From positions 1-19,231 of the forward strand of contig JAOXYB010016121.1 of assembly GCA_028565635.1 (NCBI GenBank): DNA of 19,231 nucleotides, given 5' to 3'. The position numbers were made by a program, and so were the translations under genes. Origin of the DNA: Phoronis ovalis (taxonomy: Eukaryota; Phoronida; Phoronidae). Positions 12,401 to 19,231 of this stretch are shown here, piece after piece (the first letter of the stretch is position 1; each line of letters starts with the position of its first letter). Below the pieces are notes generated by a model. It saw only the letters and a program-made list of their open reading frames with translations, had not been told where the DNA came from and ran no database searches.

Positions 12401-15400
12401 CGAAGGTGAAAAAAGTTGAAGATCAGGTCAATGTAGTCAGACGCAAAATAAATCTTTCTCTTAAGAAGCTGACCAGTTCTATGTTTCCTTTAAAACTTTT
12501 ATATTTCTATTCAAGAATAAAGATTTTTAGAATATTATTTATTTTAGAACAACATATTCATTAGCTTTATGGGACAGCTGTCTTTTTATGGGTAAATATT
12601 TTAATATCATAATTAATTGTTTGTTTTTTGCGTTGCTTTCAATACAAAATTTCCAAAAATTCCAAATCTCCCACTCAAAAATTCTGCCAATTTGACAATT
12701 ATGGAATCCACAAAAAAATCCATGTGCAAACTTCAGAGAAACTAATGTTATTTTGTAAATACATTCACATCACAGCTGCACATCAATAATTTCCAATTCA
12801 CTTGTTCTGGCTACTGGAAAGTCAGATAAGTATATGAGAAGACTGGATATTACACAGTTCATCATCATTGTACTGAAAACTAATCTTTCAACATGACTTC
12901 ACATACATAGCAAAGTTTATTAGATTTTGGACCAAAGTTATGTTAAAATACATCAGGTATACAAAGTATTATAAAAATCTTTTAATACATTCCTGTAATC
13001 TTTATTGGAATATTTGTGTACAATAGTTGGCACAGAAAAGATGCAGTGATACAAGAACTTTGATTAACTTCTATCTGATGACATAAGAATGATATAGATA
13101 TTTACAAATATGTTTACTGAAATCAATGGCTAACTGGTATATTGGGGTTGTTTAATTTTTATAGTAAACTACCTATGGTAAATATGGAATTCAAGTCACG
13201 GTAATGATAGACGCATACCTTTTCTGGTGTACAAATACTTGCATACAGAAATCCATTTTGAAACTGATGGTGTCGAAAGTTTTGATAGTTTCACAGTTCC
13301 ACAACTGTTATTTATTTATAAACTTATTCCAGACCAGTGAATGACTGTCATCCCACAAGGAAAGGTACAAGTACATATAAACAAAAAATCTTAGACAAAA
13401 GTAAGGTTATGGTAAGTTCTAAAGAGGAAATATCTAAATATATTAGCATAATTAGTACAATTTGCATTTTTTTTCATTATATATATATTTTATACAATCA
13501 TAAAAAGTATAAATTTGAAATGGAGATTGGTTATGCTTTGCTTGCTTGTACGTATAATGGTCTATAAAAAGGACACAAAACAATGTCAAAATAATACAAC
13601 AATACAAAATACAAAGAAATACTAAGATCACTGTGATCACCATGACGAAAAGCAATTTTTTATTGTGACAGAATGAAAAAAATTTTAAGTGCAAAATGAG
13701 AATTGAGGCGGAGCACTCGGACTGACAATAAATCACATTATCAACTGCATGACTAGACAAAACAGTAGCTAATTTCAGTCTGAAAGTATTAAACTATAGA
13801 TAAATTAAAATTATTTATGCATATATAAGTAGTTAACATAGAATTTGAAAGACTGCTGGACAAGAAGTACTTGACAGTACATTATTTATTTGTAGTAAGC
13901 GTGTGAGGTCCATTGTCCTGGTTGAGATCATCATTGCTTAAGTACGTGGTTTTTTCAATAAACTTTTACAAGGTAATGGCTGAAAAATGAACACAAACAA
14001 ATGACTTTAACACTGACGCTTTGCACATTAGAATATCCATTATCACGGGCTGCTTCTTTTGTAGATGTATCCCAAACATGCAGGTGTACTAATTTATACA
14101 CAGTTTAAATGTGAAGTCGGATAAAGAAGACCCTGGCACATGTATTTTTTCTTATAAGTGACATTATGGTAAAACCAAGGTGTTTGCTAATGGGGCATAA
14201 GGAATCCCAAAGAGAAGCAAGACATATCATGAACTAACATAATAAATAACTCAACATCTGGGATACATTTTACTTTCAGAAGAAACACTTAAAGAACAAT
14301 AAAGATGATGATTGAGCTAGTCATAAGATGATATCTTCCTATTTATGCTTCCAAGTATTCCAAAAAAAAAGGAAGACATGCACAGCATATTTCTCTGAGT
14401 TAGTAAAAACAACTAATCTACAGGTGTTGATGTGAAGCAATATGAATTTGTGGTGCACCATAACAATTCAACAGCAGGCATTTTTAAGTTGGGCACAAAC
14501 AAGAGTTGGTATTTATTCACTAAATATGTTCAAATTATCCAAACTATGTTTAGTGAAATCCATATTTTGTTGTTAGTTCTTCTACATACGATTTAACTTG
14601 CATTTTAAACACCTCGATTTAAGAAAACAAAAATTGATATCCTTTTTATCAAACTACTAACCGCGTTAATATGGTATTATATAAAATGCAAATTGTCTCA
14701 TAACTGTAAAGTAAGTCGGATTATATTTTATCATTATTTAATTACAGCTAAACCAGTTGTTAGATCTCTTCCCTTACTGGTAATCATCTATAGCTAATAA
14801 CTAAAGCTAAGTGATAGAACTCATCAAATTTATCTTGGCATTTATAGCAAATCTGCCAATAACTGGCTATTCAAAAGTCTATTTCACCAGCAAAGCAACC
14901 AAATTATTTGTTAATAACCTCATCAAAGGAGTACTACAATATAGTATTAATAAGGTAATAAATAGCTTGTTCAAAAGTTCACTGTCTAATAAATAAATAC
15001 CACTTGCATCTTGTATATAAATACCACTTTGCAAATCTGCCTTGTAAATGCAAATAAAAAAAATTGCCTAAGAAGTGCAATTATTTCATTGTTCTCCAAA
15101 GGCAGAAAAGCTACTTTTTCACAGGTGATCACTATACATTTTTATCAAGATTTCATATGTGTTGCATCCTGTAGGAACCTAGTTCACATATTTTTTAATA
15201 TTTGAAGTACCTATTCTCTTTCCTACCAGTTGTTCAGAACAAGATTTTAGGGAGCAGTATTATATATCTCACAAAACTTTTTCAAGATGCTGTGTTAAAT
15301 TTTGTTCAAATGATATTATATTGGGAAAATATAGCGCACTTTCTTTCACAAATAAGAAATCTTGCAGATGTTCTATAAAATTATATATTACTTTGTTGCG

Positions 15401-17385
15401 GACATACTTTTTGTGAAACGTCTTATGCAACAATGTGATTCACGAAGTACAAAAGTTTGCAGTTCCCAAATAAGAAAATTTTATACATTTACAAATAAAG
15501 AAGAAACAGTGTTAGCACACCTGAATTTCTTTCTTGACACTTCACACCTTACGCCAAAAGAAGACAAACACCCATATATTTATTTTCTAATTCTATAGTT
15601 TTTATTATTTGTGTTGCCTAACAAAGCCAGAGGCACTAACAAAAATTGCACAAAACCTAAATTAAGTTTAGTTATTTTTCTTCCAGTTTTGTTTTATTAA
15701 AACTTTCACATATGTTCTTTGAATGTCCAATCAAAATGCACAAATGCATAAAAAGTACGAATGAATTACTTGATAAATTGATATTAATGACTGATCAAAT
15801 ACTATAAATAAATGGATAAAAAAATAAGTTTGGAAAAAAATGAATTTAACTATTTAAAACATGGTACAAGAACATTAAATTAACATCCTTGTATGGTCAT
15901 AGATGTTAGATGCTGCTGTAGGGATAAGGGAACATATGTAAGGTTAGTCAATACAGCTGCAAGCACCCAATAATAGAAGGAACTTGATCCAATTTAGAGG
16001 TAAATACTATAAACACAAATATAAAACAACTCCTCACAATACATCTAAGGAGACAAGACATATACCAGCTCATAATACTATTATTAATATTTATTTAATC
16101 AATTCAAAGATTAAATATTTTGAAAATGGAACAGTTTACTTTTATTGATATCTTTATTTAAAGATTTGAATAAAATTTGAGAACCTATTTAAAGTACAAG
16201 TAGCTATATTTTTCACTCCAGTCATCTTAGCACATGGACCACCTGAGCAAGTAATTACAATATATACTGTGACTTGGGTGTCAAAGAAGGTATCAAATGT
16301 TTTACCTATTTAAAAAGAAATTAAATTTGGCCAAATTGGAGTTTATTTGCAAAAAGTACTACACATTTAATAAGTTTTCTTAAATATTGGGGTAAATATA
16401 ATACGATTACCTTAATTAAGACAACAGACTTAAATTTTTTGGTAAATGTTTTTTAACACTACCACATAACAATGTAATCTTCACACAAATACAAAATTTT
16501 TCTTGCAAAAAGACTGTTAAACAAAATTGATTTTAACCTTATATTCTTGTGTAATAAGGCAACACCTCTAAGTCACTGCTATGATTTTTTACATTAGGTA
16601 CACCAAAGAGTTAAACCAAAATTCCTTTTAGTCAGATTTACAACACCAGTAAAGACTTAGCAGAAAAACAGGATGTGACTAAATCTCTCAATTTAGCCTA
16701 TAAATCTGCTAACTGAACAAACCATGACAGGAAGATAATTTTTTTAACATTTACGATTTAAACAAATAATTTCTATTTTAAATATCTTACTTCTGAGATT
16801 CCTTCCTGCATCGTCTGGGGTTGATCTGTCAGTCAAGTCACCTCCCTCCGACTGATTATCCGACTGTTCAATGCTCGGGTTAGGGCTCGTCACTTTTTCT
16901 TCCTTAAGCCAACTGATTTTTTCAACAGAATTTCTATCTTCAGTATTTATACTAGAATCATCAACTTTTGTTCGTTTTGTGGGTGTAAAAGCAGATTGAT
17001 ATCCTTCTGAATTTTCTGCTGATGTCATCGGACGAAATGCAGCAGAGTTTATGAGTCCAAGAGAAGGATGAACAAATGGTGCTCCGAGCTGACTCACTAA
17101 AGATGGAGAAAATGGTTCTCCCTGTCTGTACATGAATGAATTTGTTGAATAAGGTATATTTGCTAAATCTTTGTCTTGGCCAGGAAAGCACGCCGGTGGA
17201 GGTAATCGAGCGCCATCTCGAGCTGCCGCTTCGGCTGTAGATGCAAGAACCATTAAAGCGGGTGACGATAATGGATTTTGTAAAAACGATGAATTTTCCA
17301 TTCCAAATGGAAACCTTGGAAATCCCTGACTTGGTGCTGCTTGTGCCAAAAATGGCCTTGGAGGCCAATAGTTCAACCTGAACAT
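303..17385 (-). CDS. RNF220: RNF220-like E3 ubiquitin ligase gene, ten coding exons, 3' end outside window
   Basis: Joining minus-strand segments 17385-16791, 10463-10343, 9399-9348, 8710-8630, 6726-6684, 2621-2503, 2103-1989, 1018-841, 664-548 and 417-303 gives 512 codons with no stop; every junction is GT-AG and the intron phases (1,2,0,0,1,0,1,2,2,0) all fit. The product matches vertebrate RNF220 in order: MENSS...NPL.SPALMVLASTAEA near the N terminus, YQSAFTP.KR, two CPxC zinc-finger motifs, EEYxWxGQxRIRATT, VDGDDxxxYGKPQY.EAD, and a terminal CLICM that opens a RING. Known for vertebrates: RNF220 is a RING E3 that ubiquitinates Sin3B, stabilises beta-catenin with USP7, and acts with ZC4H2 on Gli factors and neural patterning transcription factors. 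The same role here is inferred. The last exon, with the remaining RING ligands and the stop, lies beyond the left edge. The true start may be residue 1 (17385), residue 29 (17301) or in an upstream exon. Confidence 0.95.
548..664 (-). CDS. RNF220: RNF220 coding exon 9 (polar linker)
   Basis: A 117-nt exon (last base of codon 435 to two bases of codon 474) with acceptor TTGTTTTAG and consensus donor GTAAGTA. It encodes MEPSQTRVEPIECSKWGEGQ followed by KSEANSSEAVSSTDTTQH. The TRVEPIECSKW segment lines up with STRITPEFSKW of vertebrate RNF220 (from memory). The remainder is Ser/Thr/Glu-rich and likely disordered. It links the central domain to the coiled coil and RING. The ATG at its start is internal to the reading frame and not an initiation site on present evidence. 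Confidence 0.93.
841..1018 (-). CDS. RNF220: RNF220 coding exon 8 (VDGDD / YGKPQY block)
   Basis: A 178-nt exon completing codon 376 and running to two nucleotides of codon 435. It encodes ASGFATGSKSAEDED, then IDLNVDGDDSEQYGKPQYSE, then ADIVPCTSDEEDAKERELLR and GAVI. Vertebrate RNF220 has DLDVDGDDTLEYGKPQYTEA, DVIPCTGEE and EREALRGAVLNG here (from memory), so the match is nearly end to end. The acceptor is TTTGTACAG. A second AG six bases downstream (CTTCAG) could be used in frame and would drop Ala-Ser. The donor is ATTAG followed by GTATGGG. Confidence 0.95.
1019..1988 (-). other. Intron between RNF220 exons 7 and 8
   Basis: 970 bp, donor GTTAGCT and acceptor TTCTTTGTACAG. Nothing beyond ordinary AT-rich intron sequence was recognised. 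Confidence 0.9.
1989..2103 (-). CDS. RNF220: RNF220 coding exon 7 (acidic block and RIRATT core)
   Basis: Encodes residues 338-375 plus one nucleotide, bounded by acceptor ATATTTTCAG and donor AAAAG followed by GTTAGCT (non-consensus T at +3). The first half is acidic (DGDLDVDGDYEEYTW). The second, AGQTRIRATTMLDGGLKG, matches the highly conserved vertebrate segment CGQKRIRATTLLEGGFRG (from memory) of the central RNF220-family domain. This is one of the most diagnostic stretches in the window. The acidic DLDVDGD motif resembles one found again in exon 8. Confidence 0.95.
2104..2502 (-). other. Intron between RNF220 exons 6 and 7
   Basis: 399 bp, donor GTGAGTTTCT and acceptor ATATTTTCAG. AT-rich, with no further feature recognised. 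Open frames running into it from exon 7 (minus) or across it (2365-2556, plus) are not genes. Confidence 0.9.
2503..2621 (-). CDS. RNF220: RNF220 coding exon 6 (second zinc finger, C2HC UBZ-like)
   Basis: This 119-nt exon encodes residues 298-337. It opens with a strongly basic run (ARNRNRRRKG), probably nuclear-targeting or nucleic-acid contacting. It then encodes a C-x2-C-x13-H-x3-C finger: Cys313, Cys316, His330 and Cys334, in CPVCNDRLTGSPEELN and SHVEQCLKK. Vertebrate RNF220 has CPLCNRPLAGSEQEM...HVEHC at this point (from memory), so the finger is conserved. Its spacing resembles the RAD18/UBZ4-type ubiquitin-binding finger, but ubiquitin binding is not shown by sequence. The acceptor is TTTGTTTACAG, preceded on the minus strand by a (TTTG)n polypyrimidine tract. 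The donor is GTGAGTT. Confidence 0.95.
2622..6683 (-). other. Intron between RNF220 exons 5 and 6
   Basis: 4062 bp, donor GTAGGTT and acceptor TTTGTTTACAG. The acceptor end carries an (AAAC)n run on plus at about 2627-2640. A small imperfect tandem duplication lies at 3271-3320 (TACTATGAAACAACTTCT repeated as TACTATGAAACCAACTTCT). I saw no open frame, RNA gene or clear transposon in the rest. Confidence 0.85.
3271..3320. repeat. Short imperfect tandem duplication
   Basis: TACTATGAAACAACTTCT at 3271 is followed 30 bp later by TACTATGAAACCAACTTCT at 3301, differing by one inserted C. It looks like a local replication-slippage duplication inside the intron. Confidence 0.6.
6684..6726 (-). CDS. 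RNF220: RNF220 coding exon 5 (YLRIKGNRNSRL motif)
   Basis: A 43-nt microexon encoding SYLRIKGNRNSRLA plus one nucleotide (residues 284-298). The acceptor is CTGTTTTTCAG and the donor GCAG followed by GTAGGTT. It corresponds to the vertebrate segment YQTFLRVRANRQTRLNAR and is the N-terminal half of a basic patch just before the second zinc finger. Motif identity with the family and phase fit on both sides make it secure despite its size. It sits between a 1903-bp and a 4062-bp intron. Confidence 0.93.
6727..8629 (-). other. Intron between RNF220 exons 4 and 5
   Basis: 1903 bp, donor GTGAGTC and acceptor TATCTGTTTTTCAG. It hosts the MITE-like foldback at 7202-7400. The rest is AT-rich with no recognised gene. 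Confidence 0.85.
7202..7400. mobile_element. MITE-like foldback element in intron
   Basis: The 199-bp segment begins TATTCCC and ends GGGAATA. Its two halves are imperfect inverted repeats. The best core, 7230-7255, pairs with 7354-7379 at 23 of 26 positions (left GTGATTAATGCGATCTTGTA, right-arm complement GCGATTAATGCAATCTCGTA). Further inward AATTGTTG (7260-7267) pairs with CAACAATT (7343-7350). A TA dinucleotide at each edge could be a TA target-site duplication, as for Tc1/mariner-type MITEs. There is no coding capacity, so any movement would depend on a transposase elsewhere. Family name is unknown to me. Confidence 0.65.
8630..8710 (-). CDS. RNF220: RNF220 coding exon 4 (Ser/Thr-rich linker)
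   Basis: An 81-nt, phase-0 exon (27 codons, residues 257-283) with a textbook acceptor (TTTTTTACAG) and donor (GAG followed by GTGAGTC). It encodes VQPSPATSRKSCSSPSQT followed by ETTVQSRYE. The SRYE end joins the next exon to make SRYESYLRIKGNR, which matches DRYQTFLRVRANR of vertebrate RNF220 (from memory). Ser-Pro and Thr-rich stretches suggest phosphorylation sites, but that is inference. Because length is a multiple of three and both phases are 0, skipping this exon would keep the frame. Confidence 0.92.
8711..9347 (-). other. Intron between RNF220 exons 3 and 4
   Basis: 637 bp, donor GTACGAG and acceptor TTTTTTACAG. It contains a small foldback at 9083-9152 built from GTGCCAC/GTGGCAC and AAATTTAT/ATAAATTT arms. 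Otherwise it is plain AT-rich intron. Confidence 0.85.
9083..9152. repeat. Small imperfect hairpin
   Basis: GTGCCAC (9083-9089) pairs with GTGGCAC (9146-9152), and AAATTTAT (9097-9104) pairs with ATAAATTT (9124-9131). Nested GGCAC/GTGCC segments add further pairing. This gives a stem-loop of about 70 nt. It may be a relic of a foldback element or chance pairing in AT-rich DNA. Confidence 0.45.
9348..9399 (-). CDS. RNF220: RNF220 coding exon 3 (basic linker)
   Basis: A short 52-nt exon that finishes codon 239 and encodes GGRKSTSRENTPQGRGK, ending in phase 0 at residue 256. The acceptor is TTTTAATAG and the donor is GGAAAG followed by GTACGAG. It is Gly/Ser/Arg-rich and probably an unstructured linker between the two zinc-finger motifs. 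There is no strong residue identity to vertebrate RNF220 here. The call rests on frame, good splice sites and a fit to both neighbouring exons. A second AG two bases downstream would break the frame. Confidence 0.85.
9400..10342 (-). other. Intron between RNF220 exons 2 and 3
   Basis: 943 bp, donor GTGAGATATT and acceptor TTTTAATAG. The sequence is AT-rich. The one notable frame, 10007-10222 on plus, has no family resemblance and is most likely chance. Nothing else was recognised. Confidence 0.85.
10343..10463 (-). CDS. RNF220: RNF220 coding exon 2 (first C2-H zinc-finger-like motif)
   Basis: It encodes residues 199-238 and two nucleotides of codon 239, bounded by acceptor CTTTCAG and donor GTGAGAT. 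It completes the basic cluster KRKR (199-202), a possible nuclear localisation signal. It then encodes a CPVC knuckle (Cys211, Cys214) followed by His226 and Glu230, in the segment GELESHLKVEFDKLERLT. Vertebrate RNF220 has the same layout, CPIC...ELQEHMEQELEQL from memory, with Glu where a fourth zinc ligand would be expected. The segment after the CPVC is likely helical, as in UBZ-type fingers. The exon lies about 6.3 kb from exon 1, and the phase-1 junction rebuilds a lysine codon. Confidence 0.94.
10464..16790 (-). other. Large intron between RNF220 exons 1 and 2
   Basis: 6327 bp of AT-rich intron with donor GTAAGATATT and acceptor TTGCACTTTCAG. The open frames in it (for example 13452-13760 minus, 15362-15598 plus) have random-looking composition, no recognised domain and no supporting splice context. 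Visible local features are a TA-rich microsatellite near 13480, a short duplication of AAATACCACTT around 14994-15030, and a 7-bp inverted repeat TTTGGGC/GCCCAAA spanning 11219-11280. A B-box-like GGTTCGAATC on the minus strand at 11951-11960 is isolated. No second gene is supportable. Confidence 0.8.
16791..17385 (-). CDS. RNF220: RNF220 coding exon 1 (N-terminal region, residues 1-198)
   Basis: This is the longest coding exon. From the ATG at 17385 it encodes 198 residues plus one nucleotide. Residues 29-54 carry the most conserved N-terminal block of the family (MENSSFLQNPLSSPALMVLA and STAEAA). Residues 117-138 hold AFRPMTSAE and YQSAFTPTKR, also family signatures. The rest is Pro/Ser-rich and probably disordered. 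The last residues begin a basic cluster, RNLRKRKR, completed in the next exon. The donor after AATCTCAGAA is GTAAGA, near consensus. The 5' border is uncertain. An acceptor-like pyrimidine tract followed by TTCAG ends at 17378, so a spliced exon would start at 17377 and its first AUG would be residue 29 (17301), in a strong context with G at -3 and +4. The ATG at 17385 would then be intronic. Confidence 0.93.
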
Positions 17386-17944
17386 TGTGAAAAAATATAA
17401 AAAGATTTTGCACAAAGAAATAACTCTTCACAAATATCGGTATTGAAGTCCCGCTTGCACTTTTCCTTGATGTATCTTTGAGCAAGATTAAGAGCTAAGT
17501 GGTGAACTATATTAGTGTTTTAACTCATCTATCTTATAAGCTTTTATGATGGATATCAAGTAGCAATCATAACATCATCAAGCAACATAAAATCCAATCC
17601 ACTTGCTAGCAACTTAGTAGTAGACAAGTGCGAAATTACTTTATGACTCAATAAACTGATGTTCTGCTTGTAAATAAGAAGGAACAAATTGCCCATCAGA
17701 AAAATGGAACACTTATATAGTACTACGCGTATTCATATTTAAATTTATGACATATTCATTTCCATGGAAAATCTTTAGCACATGTGACCTGGATCGGCAA
17801 TTAACCAATCACAGAGTTTGTAAATAATGGAAGTAACTGCCTGGCTCACTCAGGAAAATCCCTCCCATTTTTGCAGTGATTAATTAATTAATGTAAAAAA
17901 TAATAATCGATTATTGATCTAAGAAGTTTTAGAAAACTGCTTAC
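17378..17944 (-). other. Putative first intron (5' UTR to coding exon 1)
   Basis: It runs from the GTAAGCAG donor to the pyrimidine-rich acceptor TTTTTTCACAATGTTCAG. It contains a 14-bp perfect palindrome at 17902-17915, a TTAATTAATTAAT run near 17880 and a plus-orientation CCAAT box at 17805-17809. No coding signal consistent with the gene was seen. If the first exon lies elsewhere, this is 5' flanking or transcribed leader sequence. Confidence 0.4.
17902..17915. promoter_or_regulatory. Perfect palindrome AATAATCGATTATT, possible homeodomain/CUT site
   Basis: AATAATCGATTATT is a perfect 14-bp palindrome holding two inverted TAAT/ATTA cores around ATCGAT. TAAT cores are bound by homeodomain proteins, and ATCGAT by CUT-class (Onecut) factors. 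It lies about 30 bp from the putative 5' exon donor. A binding role is inferred only from motif shape and position. Confidence 0.3.
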
Positions 17945-18060
17945 CCAAAAATAAACAATTCCAATAAGCGATGATTACGATTCGGAGCTGATTATTTTCC
18001 AAACTTTACTACTTCTACTCCTCCGCCAATTACCTAGTAGCCTCGCTTTAAAAACGGGAA
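17945..18060 (-). other. Candidate 5' untranslated exon of RNF220 (right boundary approximate)
   Basis: On the minus strand the segment ends TTTATTTTTGG followed by GTAAGCAG, a strong splice donor with GT at 17944-17943. There is no ATG in this orientation between about 18070 and 17945, as expected for a 5' UTR exon. Splicing from here to the acceptor ending at 17378 would make a 567-bp intron, and the first AUG would be residue 29 (MENSS). The transcription start is not visible; 18060 is a placeholder. This is a prediction that needs transcript support. Confidence 0.45.
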
Positions 18061-18072
18061 AATACCCTCTAG

Positions 18073-18090
18073 TGAATTATGGGTAATGTG
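18073..18090 (-). promoter_or_regulatory. ZNF143/SBF-like promoter element
   Basis: The minus strand reads CACATTACCCATAATTCA. It resembles the ZNF143 (Staf/SBF) consensus ACTACAATTCCCATAATGCA, with the CCCATAAT core intact and a partial match in the upstream half. Such elements are typical of CpG promoters close to the transcription start. The match is imperfect and judged by eye. Confidence 0.3.
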
Positions 18091-18120
18091 GGGATTCCGT
18101 ACTGTAAATGATGCGGGCGG

Positions 18121-19231
18121 TAGTAATCTTAATTCCACACAGATTGAGTCTATATTTTTTATAAAAACCGTTTACTATGGGATTCTTTTTATAAAAATTT
18201 TAAACTTATTTTTCATAATGATTTTAAATCCATTCAACCAAAATCTAGGACAGAAACGACTTTATATGCTGATCTGGCAATGCAACTCTGTTCGGCATAA
18301 TCAATCAATGACCAACAGAAGTGTTTTACCAATTAAAAATCTTATGTAAGCAGTTGGGAAGTGAGAATTACATGTTAAAAATTAGAATCTATGAGTGTGG
18401 AATTTAAGTTGTTAAAATAAAAGTAAATATGTTAAATAAATCGAGCAGTTTTAGATGCAATACTTTAAGAGAATATTTGATAATCATTTGCTTCATAAAT
18501 AAAGAATTATTACATATGTATACGATTTTTGACAATCCCAAGTCTATAACAGATATATGTATACATCTGTGAGTTTGTTGGGATTAATTAAAATAGATTA
18601 GAAAATTGATTACTTTATTAAACAAATTAGTATCTTTATGAATAACATGTGAGTTAAGATTTTTATAAGCTTGTCAGCTTCCGTTTACATTCTAAAAATG
18701 TATAGTTATCTCAACTGGAGCGGTTTTAAAAGTGAATTAGCTTCCGCCTTGAAAAGTAAACTAGTTTTCACAGTGAAATTTCATATGCAAAAAAATCATG
18801 CTTGATTGTTGATCGATGCTTATTGAAGTAATTAATGTTTGAAGAAATGTTATTGGATGTTGTTTTGTTTACAAAAACAAAATCGAATGTTAAACGGTTA
18901 CAACAAATGACAAGTAACAATAAGTCCGGTGCAGTCTGCGAGCAGATTGTCACTTTTTGCGTCTTGACAAAGTTGGCTTGTTGACAGTTAGTTTCACCGG
19001 CACCACCTATTGGGAATACCAAGAACTAACAAAGCAAAAGCATTTTACTTTTTAAACCTTCAAACTTCTTTTGTGTATAGATTGCAACTCCTGTATATAT
19101 TGTGTTATCCATTAAAATAGTTATTATACAACGAAATATTTTGAACTTCCTTTGCTTAATCAGTCACCAAAGAATTGTTTGCTTCGCACTCTACGTCCAG
19201 AATGTGTTTTCACAGGATTGGCTATTAATCT
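18121..19231. other. Upstream intergenic sequence, no supportable gene
   Basis: AT-rich DNA 5' of the RNF220 promoter. Open frames at 18086-18349 (plus) and 18768-19022 (minus) lack recognisable domains and have biased, low-complexity composition. A nested hairpin lies at 18534-18585. Short palindromes such as TTTCACAGTGAAA near 18765 and AAACTAGTTT near 18760 are present. Distal regulatory elements or a far 5' exon cannot be excluded. Confidence 0.7.
18534..18585. repeat. Nested inverted repeat
   Basis: AATCCCAA (18534-18541) pairs with TTGGGATT (18578-18585). Inside it ACAGAT (18549-18554) pairs with ATCTGT (18565-18570). This could form a cruciform or hairpin. Function is unknown. Confidence 0.45.

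Larger units (their letters stand above)
17945..18120 (-). promoter_or_regulatory. CpG-enriched putative promoter of RNF220
   Basis: Nine CpG dinucleotides fall between about 17968 and 18119, whereas most intronic stretches of similar length here have few or none. The segment lies just upstream of the first recognised coding exon and overlaps the candidate 5' UTR exon. CCAAT pentamers in plus orientation sit at 17961-17965 and 18026-18030. No convincing TATA box is placed. The combination suggests a CpG-type promoter, possibly with divergent activity. Direction and start site are inferred. Confidence 0.45.

Noticed and set aside
13452-13760. 102-codon minus-strand open frame in the large intron
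   Set aside because: Hydrophobic, Cys/Ile/Phe-rich translation typical of AT-rich intron; no domain and no conserved pattern.
15362-15598. 78-codon plus-strand open frame in the large intron
   Set aside because: No recognisable family or transposon domain; treated as chance.
16961-17485. 174-codon minus-strand open frame overlapping exon 1
   Set aside because: It is out of frame with the conserved RNF220 reading frame, has low-complexity content and no family motif. It is a shadow of the real exon.
18086-18349. 87-codon plus-strand open frame upstream of RNF220
   Set aside because: Ile/Phe/Asn-rich translation without any recognised domain, overlapping the CpG promoter patch. Most likely chance in AT-rich DNA.
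18768-19022. 84-codon minus-strand open frame far upstream
   Set aside because: No recognised homology and no clear in-frame splice link to exon 1. It could be a distant 5' exon but nothing supports it.
1-19231. Prokaryotic-type systems such as CRISPR arrays, operons or defence islands
   Set aside because: The window is a spliced animal gene with GT-AG introns. No regularly spaced perfect repeats or clustered bacterial frames exist.

Overview
The window is eukaryotic: an AT-rich stretch of invertebrate animal DNA carrying one multi-exon gene on the minus strand. The gene is the orthologue of RNF220, a metazoan E3 ubiquitin ligase. Lineage is inference only. The protein is clearly homologous to vertebrate RNF220 along its whole length but diverged from it, and the compact AT-rich introns with foldback elements would fit a mollusc or other lophotrochozoan. 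The sequence alone cannot fix the species.

Ten coding exons can be placed, all with GT-AG borders and compatible phases. Read from right to left on the minus strand they are 17385-16791, 10463-10343, 9399-9348, 8710-8630, 6726-6684, 2621-2503, 2103-1989, 1018-841, 664-548 and 417-303. Joined, they make 1536 nt, exactly 512 codons with no internal stop. The reading frame ends just after the first two RING cysteines. The rest of the RING finger and the stop codon (about 48 residues in vertebrate RNF220, from memory) lie beyond position 1, so the gene is 3'-truncated by the window edge.

The protein order is: a conserved N-terminal block, a low-complexity linker, a basic cluster, a first C2-H zinc-finger-like motif, a Ser/Thr/Arg-rich linker, a basic patch, a second C2HC (UBZ-like) finger, an acidic plus EEYTWAGQ/IRATT block, a second acidic block, a polar linker, a short coiled coil and the start of a C-terminal RING.

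Upstream, 17945 to about 18120 is a CpG-enriched island with a good minus-strand splice donor, no AUG and a ZNF143/SBF-like element. It is the likely promoter and 5' untranslated exon. Positions 18121-19231 are upstream intergenic sequence without a supportable gene. The introns (largest 6327 bp, 4062 bp and 1903 bp) hold no supportable second gene. They do hold a 199-bp MITE-like foldback element (7202-7400), a small hairpin (9083-9152) and, at the left edge, a degenerate repeat with about 41-bp spacing (roughly 37-150). I found no prokaryotic-type operon, CRISPR array, tRNA or rRNA gene.
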